Of a stretch of DNA of 64,000 nucleotides, positions 58,373 through 64,000 are shown piece after piece. The DNA is from Saccharina japonica (Eukaryota > Sar > Phaeophyceae > Laminariales > Laminariaceae): positions 1-64,000 of the forward strand of contig MEHQ01002218.1 of assembly GCA_008828725.1 (NCBI GenBank), given 5' to 3'. Numbering within the stretch: the stretch's first letter is position 1; each line of letters starts with the position of its first letter. A program made the position numbers and the translations under genes. The notes below the pieces were generated by a model. The model searched no databases, was not told where the DNA came from, and worked only from the letters and a program-made list of their open reading frames with translations.

Positions 58373-58755
58373 ATGAGCGCCCAACAGTTGGAGGTGCATG
58401 TATAGTGGTAGGGGGGGGAACGGTGCTCCGTCTCGAAAGGGATACGTGGTCAATGGTCAAAATTGACCACGGTAAGGCACGCAGGGAATAGGTACGCCCC
58501 ACGCCTACTTAAATCAATTCATTGGAGGCTGTCGTCCCTATGCAAGTCCGCCTCACAAGCGGTTCTTAGCAGGATGCAGCCCACCCTCCACGCGACTCGC
58601 CCAATACCTCACGGCGCTTCGCGCTTGGTGCAAGCAATGTCTGCCTGGTTGGTGAAAACCCAATGTGCTCCGTCCCGGCATTGTAGGGATGCAAGGGTCT
58701 ATGGTCATACGACCACGGCCGTGCAGGGCATGAGTACAACCCCCCCCCCCCCCCG
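58373..58755 (+). repeat. Composite P + Q repeat
   Basis: P (GAGCGCCCAACAGTTGGAGG, GCTCCGTCTCGAAAGGGATA) runs into Q (ATTGGAGGCTGTCGTCC, CACGGCGCTTCGCGCTTGGT, GCAAGGGTCTATGGTCATAC), ending GAGTACAA and a C15 run. Confidence 0.75.
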
Positions 58756-58829
58756 ACTTCGATATTGTTTATGACATTATATTTCAAGGGTGTGTGTACC
58801 GGTAGTAGGGTATATACTGTGGTCTACTC

Positions 58830-59640
58830 TCGGGTACCCGGGTATTAAAGCTAGTTGTTTTGGTCATACGCGGGTGCCAAACCTGATTGTTTTCGTCATA
58901 CTCGGGTACCAAGTCTGGTCGTTTTGGTCATACCCGGGTACCATATACCTGTGTTTTGTTTGGTTATGTTCGGGTGCCAAGCTTGGTTGGTTTGGTCATA
59001 CTCGGATACCAAACCAGGTTGTTGTAGTGATACCCGGGTACCATACCTCTGGCTGTTTTGGTTTAACTCGGGTGCCAAGCCTGGTTGCTTTGGTCATACT
59101 CGGGTACCAAACCTGATATGTTTTGGTCATGTTCGGATGCCAAACCTGGCTGTTTTGGTCATACCCGGGTACCAAACCTGTGATTGTTTTGGTTATACTC
59201 GGGTGCCAAACCTAGTTGTTTTGATCATACCCGGGTACCAAACCTGGTTGTTTTAGTCATACACGGGTATCGAACCTGTGGTTGTTCTGGTTACACTCGG
59301 GTGCCAAGCCTGGTTGGTTTGGTCATACTCGGGTACCAAACCTGGTTGTTTTAGTTATACCCGGGTACCACAGCTGTGGTTGTTTTGGTTATACTCGGGG
59401 GCCAAACCTGTTTTTTTTGTCATACTCGGGTACCAAACCTTGATGTTTTGGTCATACCCGGGTACCATACCCGTAGTTGTTTTGGTTATTCCCGGGTACC
59501 AAACCTGTTTTGTTTTGGTCATGCTCGGATGCCGAACCTAGCTGTTCTGGTCATACCCGGGTACCAAACCTGTTTTTTTTTAGTCATACTCGGGTACCAA
59601 ACCTGGTTGTTTTGGTCATACTCGGGTAGGTACCCGGATA
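58830..59640 (+). repeat. TTGGTCATACTCGGGTACCAAACC minisatellite
   Basis: About 24 degenerate units of around 33 bp. The word CCCGGGTACC or CTCGGGTACC recurs in each. The frames across it encode a repeated VIPGYQT or FWSYSGTKP peptide because of the unit, not selection. Confidence 0.9.
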
Positions 59641-59708
59641 TATACTCCCAGGGGAAAGACCCTTCAAAATATAACCTTGCAACATAAACCATTGTCTACT
59701 GTAGATGG

Positions 59709-59959
59709 GACGCGTGCTACGGCAGAGGCAGCACTTTTTGGCTGAATCGTTTTCTGAACGATCGGGCTCCTTAACCCAAATTCGTCGGACTTTTTCATTT
59801 TTGTGACGAATAATGTTTCAGAGTATACTTCGGTCATGAGATTTCGCATCCGGCAGCACTTTTTATTTTCCTCCAAAATCGTTTTTTTCGGTGAGGTATG
59901 ACGCTCCTTACGTGAGGAGCTCAGAAAACACATGGTGCACCTCTATCGTAGCATGCGTC
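59709..59959 (+). mobile_element. MITE-1, reference-quality copy
   Basis: A 251-bp element with ends GACGCGTGCTACGGCAGAGG and CCTCTATCGTAGCATGCGTC, inverted over about 20 bp, flanked by ATGG on both sides. The interior order is CTGAATCGTTTTCTGAACGA, GATCGGGCTCCTTAACCC, CATCCGGCAGCACTTT, then the palindrome GCTCCTTACGTGAGGAGC. Confidence 0.9.
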
Positions 59960-60020
59960 ATGGGTATATAGTACTTGAGCATATACCCAATATTGGATGA
60001 AAGGCATTGAAAGCAGTGCT

Positions 60021-60518
60021 AACGATATAGAGGTAGAACTTTTTGGATGATTTTTTTTTTCTGATTGGCGAGGGCGCCTTAAGGGCCCGAATTAACGAGT
60101 ATAAAATAAATTCAATTTCGAAAAAATAAAATTCGAATTCGCTTTTCATTGGTCAACACACGCACCAGCACCAAATTTTTATATTATGATCCGAATCTTT
60201 GGTGCTGGTGCGTGTGTTGACCAATGAAAAGCGGATTTGATTTTGTTTTTTCCCAAATTGATATTTTTTCTTCTTCGTTAAAACGGGCCCTAAACCCCGA
60301 AATTGCCGGAATTTCAAAATTTTGTCGAAATATTTTATTATTTTATACTGAGGGCCTTGGACTGTTCATTAATCGGGTACGTACGTACGTATGATAGCAC
60401 TCTTATTTTCTTCCAAAACACGTTTTTGACTTGATATTATTTCGTATAGAGCTCCTTAAGTGACCACGCTCAGAAAAACATATGGTGCACCTGAATGCAG
60501 GCTACCGTACCATGCGTC
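60021..60518 (+). mobile_element. Diverged MITE-1 with internal hairpin insertion
   Basis: Begins near GTGCTAACGATATAGAGGT, ends CAGGCTACCGTACCATGCGTC. Inside, about 60140-60235, CTTTTCATTGGTCAACACAC and its near complement GTGTGTTGACCAATGAAAAG form a long hairpin that other copies lack. Confidence 0.55.
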
Positions 60519-60689
60519 ACAAATGCCAAACCCTCTGCTCGACAAAAAAAAAAAAAAACTGAAGGCATACCTTCTACCGGGGGGCGGGGAGGACAAACGG
60601 AAGACACTTATTAATACCTGTGACCACAGCCTGTCCAGTGAGCTGCAAAAGTAAAAGTAAGCAATGCTCTAGGGCACCCGGGTCCTAAA

Positions 60690-60960
60690 ACACCCTGCAC
60701 ATATGTTGGTCATACCCGGGTAGGTACCGAGTAGATATCCGGTTCATATACAGAAGTAAATACCCGGGTATATAGAATGACAGAGTAGAAGCCCGGGTAG
60801 ATACCCGAGTAGATAAACTAGTAGATACCTGGACAGATACCCGGGTAGACACCCTGGCGGATAGGTACCCGGGAATATACCCGAAAGAATACCCGGGTAT
60901 ATCATACAAAAGTAGATACCCGGGTAGATACCCGGGTAGATACTCGGCATAGATCCAGTA
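60690..60960 (+). repeat. TACCCGGGTAGA minisatellite
   Basis: Units of GTAGATACCCGGGTAGATAC and variants. TACCCGGGTA is a palindrome. Confidence 0.85.
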
Positions 60961-61600
60961 TGTATTAATATCCTAGTAGAGTACCCTTGTCATCTTTTTT
61001 ATGATTTCCACCTGGCTCCAACTAAAGATTCCGAGGAGTTTTGCTTGTATCATACTGTACGGTTACAGCGCGTCAACGGCGCGCCTTATGTGCAGGAGCA
61101 ACGTGCATTTTTTTTTTTTGTGCAGGCCGTGTGTGGTCATGTTCTACCTTGACCGTCGACCCAGACCGAGCCAACCCCAGACATAACCACAACCCTAACC
61201 CTAACCTTTTGGGGGGGGGACGAGGTCAGCAGAGGCAGCCACGCGGCTCCGCCGCGTGTTTTGATGGCGTGTTTCCAAAAGCAAACATGCGGCCCAAAAG
61301 GTCAGCTTCACCATTAAAACCGGCATCCTGCACAAAACTTCTTGCAGGTCGCTCCTGCACATACATAGGGCGCGTCCGCATCAACCTTGAATCGGTGTTG
61401 GTCGTGCATGTAACGGCGCGCTGACCGTAACTAACTCTGTTTTTTTTGTTTTTCTTTGTTTTTTTTTTCGCTGATTTTGGTTGTGGTGTTTTGTTTGTCA
61501 GGTGTGGCGGCAAAACGGGCGATTACAGTAAGTTGTATGTCTAAAACCCGAGAACCCGCCCCCTTTAATGTAAATATTTAGTATTAATACTATAATATAT
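60961..61600. other. No supported gene; short telomere-like word
   Basis: AACCCTAACCCTAACC at about 61191-61206 is only about two and a half telomere-type repeats. T12 near 61108. Confidence 0.4.
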
Positions 61601-61689
61601 TAGGGGGGGACCTTACAGTGAATAGGACTTACGGCACACACAACAACGGCCTATATATTTACGTATTTTTTTTACACAATATTTCAAGG

Positions 61690-62095
61690 TCAGGTTCTGT
61701 AGGGTACTACAGAACCTTATCCGGGGTATTTACCCGGGAAATACCCTACAGAGAACTTCTGTGAGTTCTGTAAGGGTTTTATACCCGTACCCGGAACTTC
61801 TGTAAGTTCTGTACGACCTTTATACCCTACAGAGAACTTCTGTAAGTTCTGTACTCCCCGTTTCACAATACCCGGGGTACCGGTACAACGTGTTTGTACC
61901 TGCCCGGAACTTCTGTGAGTTCTGTACGCCCGTGCCACAATACCCGGAACTTCTGTGAGTTCTGTAAGGGTTTTATACCCTAACCCGGAACTTCTGTAAG
62001 TTCTGTAAGACATCCATACCCGTACCCGGAACTTCTGTAAGTTCTGTAACACCTTGGGCACAATACCCCGGGTAAGGATATTTCCTCGGCACAAT
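61690..62095 (+). repeat. GGAACTTCTGTAAGTTCTGTA minisatellite, left array
   Basis: Repeats of ACCCGGAACTTCTGTAAGTT then CTGTA, with AACTT-CTGT-AAGTT self-complementary arms, interspersed with TACCCGGGTA words. Confidence 0.85.
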
Positions 62096-62132
62096 ACCCT
62101 GTGTGCCGGTACAGATTAGGGTATCGTTGAGG

Positions 62133-62285
62133 ATGTCAGGAGACGGTCAGTCGAGGGAAAATGGGCATCGGTCAAGGGTGTGGATTCGAGTGTTCCACAC
62201 TAAAACCTAGTATTTTGGCGTCAGTCAAGGATAAAAAATGAAAAATTGCCGTCAGTCAAGGGGTGAAAGTGCCGTCTCCTGACAT
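62133..62285 (+). mobile_element. MITE-7 copy 2
   Basis: ATGTCAGGAGACGG and CCGTCTCCTGACAT are perfect 14-bp inverted ends. The interior word GTGTTCCACACTAAAACC is shared with 35337-35502. Confidence 0.8.
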
Positions 62286-62680
62286 ATTTTGAGGAGTGAT
62301 GTTATGCATTCTGACGTCATGTCTCATCAGTGACACACCCCAAAAACGAAATTACGAAATTAAACTACATTGTACAACCCACCTCGCTCACAACCACACA
62401 TAAATCGAGCACACAAGTACGTGGATTTTAATTTGGGGGGTGAATCTATGACCGCGGAAGTCATTCCCACGAAGTTGGAACGGTCATTACCGTGAAAATC
62501 GTGAAAGACAGCTATAACAGGAATTAGCTACAATGGTACATGCATGGTATATACGCGTTAGTACCGGTATAGTGTGTCATGTTTGAAATACACCAATCGC
62601 AGTATTTCGAAATGCATTTTATGTATATTTTTTTAAAGTACATTTGCAGTTTTTTCGCCCCCTTGAGTTGGGTATTTACC
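62286..62680. other. Spacer inside the foldback element
   Basis: No gene recognised. Confidence 0.4.
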
Positions 62681-62684
62681 GGGG

Positions 62685-63240
62685 TATCACCGGAACTTCT
62701 GTGAGTTCTGTACGCCCGTGCCTCAATCGGAACTGCTGTGAGTTCTGTACGACCGGGCCACAATCGGAGCTTTTGTGAGTTCTGTACGCCCGTGTCACAA
62801 TACCCGGAATTTCTGTGAGTTCTGTGCGACCTTCATACCCGTACCCCGAACTTCTGTAAGTTCTGTGCGACCGAGCCACAATACCCGGGGTACCGGTACA
62901 ACGTGTTTATACCTGCCTGGAACTTCTGTAAGTTCTGTACGCCCGTGCCACAATACCCGGAACTTCTGTGAGCTCTGTAAGGGCTTTATACCCTAACCCG
63001 GAACTTCTGTACGTTCTGTACGACCTTCATACCCTACAGAGAACTTCTGTAAGTTCTGTACTCCCCGTTTCACAATACCCGGGGTACCGGTACAACGTGT
63101 TTGTACCTGCCCCGAACTTCTGTGAGTTCTGTGTGCCCGGGCCACAATACCCGGAACTTCTGTGAGTTCTGTAAGGGTTTTTTACCCTAACCCGGAACTT
63201 CTGTAAGTTCTGTAAGACACCCATACCCTGACCCTAAATC
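62685..63240 (+). repeat. GGAACTTCTGTAAGTTCTGTA minisatellite, right array
   Basis: Same unit as 61690-62095. A long stretch (CGGAACTTCTGTGAGTTCTG and onward with GGGGTACCGGTACAACGTGT) is nearly identical to part of the left array. Confidence 0.85.
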
Positions 63241-63319
63241 CACAAACCCTACAGAACCTGACCTTGCGATATTTGGTTTTTATTTATTATGGCCCCCTAT
63301 AATATGACTAGCAGTAACT

Positions 63320-63530
63320 GACACGTTGTCGATGTGCTACCTTCTGACCCTTTCGTGTTTTTACCGCACGGCGAAAATGTGGCGGCATGGTGGCATATAT
63401 ACGGCTCATCAGGGCAGCGGGAAAACGTTGAGGAGGCCTATACCGCCCTCTGCGACCACAACACCTTCAGTTTCTTGGCTTGGATTGGCGTCGCCGGCGG
63501 CGGCGGCGGCGGCGGCGGCGTTATTCTTTT
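63320..63530 (+). CDS. Possible exon fragment of unknown gene
   Basis: An open, GC-rich stretch encoding LPSDPFVFLPHGENVAAWWH, then IYGSSGQRENVEEAYTALCD and HNTFSFLAWIGVAG before a GGC repeat. The composition looks coding, but no start, no acceptor and no family could be assigned. Confidence 0.25.
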
Positions 63531-63610
63531 TAACCCATTCAGAACGGAAAATCCATCCCACACTAATTCCAAGTAGTTTGTCCCCACATACATACGTGGG
63601 ACCAGGTTGA
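63530..63610 (+). mobile_element. piggyBac-like MITE fragment
   Basis: TTAACCCATTCAGAACGG, CCACACTAATTCCAAGTAGT, then ACGTGGGACCAGGTTGAA, with a TTAA at the left border. Confidence 0.6.
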
Positions 63611-64000
63611 ATGCTTCGGCGGCTGTTTTTTGGTTTCCGTTTCAAAACGATTACTTAACGTAGTATATACATACGAAGGTGAATATTTTGAATGATTTTT
63701 TTTTTTAATATCATATATATATATATTACTGAGGCATAGGTTGTTCGTGGTATGGGGGGGGTACAATTAATTAATTTAGCGAAAGAGGGAGAAGAATATT
63801 GTTATTCTTCGATTGCCATCTGACAATGATGTGCAGCTCTTATTTCAGTCATATATACCATTCACGTACACCAATCAACAATCATCAATCATCCCTGAAT
63901 ACTAGAAGACAAACTTATATACCAATAATGATGCCGTCCCCCTATTGAAATAATGCCTTTACCGACTCCTCACCAATAAAATATCCAAGGGTGATGACAT
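63611..64000. other. No supported feature
   Basis: A/T-rich DNA with a TA microsatellite near 63713-63728. Confidence 0.4.

Larger units (their letters stand above)
61601..63299 (+). mobile_element. Foldback element, 1.7 kb, with MITE-3-like ends
   Basis: Inner inverted repeats AAGGTCAGGTTCTGTAGGGT (61686-61705) and ACCCTACAGAACCTGACCTT (63246-63265) are perfect over 20 bp. The outer ends TAGGGGGGGACC and GGCCCCCTA continue the symmetry and resemble MITE-3 termini. The interior consists of two ACTTCTGTAAGTTCTGTA arrays and MITE-7. No coding sequence. Confidence 0.65.

Noticed and set aside
58790..59690. Several frames encoding a repeated VIPGYQT / FWSYSGTKP peptide
   Set aside because: A by-product of the degenerate 33-bp minisatellite, whose unit length keeps frames open.
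61191..61206. Telomere-like CCCTAA repeats
   Set aside because: Only two to three repeats; too short for a telomere or a convincing fusion site.

Overview
This window is eukaryotic nuclear DNA that is poor in genes and very rich in repeats. Three things suggest an alga of the photosynthetic stramenopile type, with brown-alga-like as my best guess: a large intron-less PPR protein whose repeats follow the G-x-W-x-x-A-x-x-L-L-R-E-M and S-Y-x-x-A-I-x-A-C-G style, a long intron-rich gene, and decayed Ty1/copia, LINE and MITE families. The lineage is an inference from style only; no rRNA or organelle marker is present. Four isolated N characters (20352, 23995, 42042, 50826) mark assembly joins or unresolved bases. 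Three of them sit exactly at structural oddities.

Layout. 1-2.1 kb: MITE-2 and a CCCGTCCC-type degenerate array. 2.2-6.6 kb: scrambled Ty1/copia remnants on both strands. 6.9-7.2 kb: palindromic GTCGCCATGGCGAC repeats. 7.8-10.6 kb: nested MITEs sharing one terminal-repeat core. 11.4-12.2 kb: decayed LINE endonuclease. 12.9-15 kb: further MITE copies. 15.06-17.37 kb (minus): the best single-exon gene, a PPR protein of about 750-770 residues with an organelle-like N terminus. 18.3-26.7 kb: pogo-like MITE, a 3 kb hAT-like element with a near-perfect 8-bp target duplication, and a 2.7 kb direct duplication joined by an N. 26.9-38 kb: C-tailed repeat families, a hAT-like MITE and palindromic minisatellites.

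31.4-56.8 kb (plus): I infer one long gene of 11 exons encoding about 629 residues. Three membrane helices lie near its N terminus, followed by a low-complexity middle, an acidic stretch, a charged coiled coil and a Gly/Ser tail. Every exon junction in the model keeps phase. Its introns hold SINEs, MITEs, tandem arrays, a 2.4 kb palindrome and a 2.4 kb TTTG array, and at least three introns carry tandem copies of their own exon-intron junctions. 57-64 kb: more MITEs, minisatellites and a 1.7 kb foldback element.

The most unusual observations are: (1) a 10-bp palindrome, CTATTAATAG, recurring far more than chance and looking like a 6-bp insertion into CTAG; (2) introns that seem to have grown by duplicating exon-intron junctions; (3) several MITE families sharing the core CTACGGTAGRGG with 4-bp target duplications; (4) at least seven unrelated tandem arrays whose units are self-complementary.
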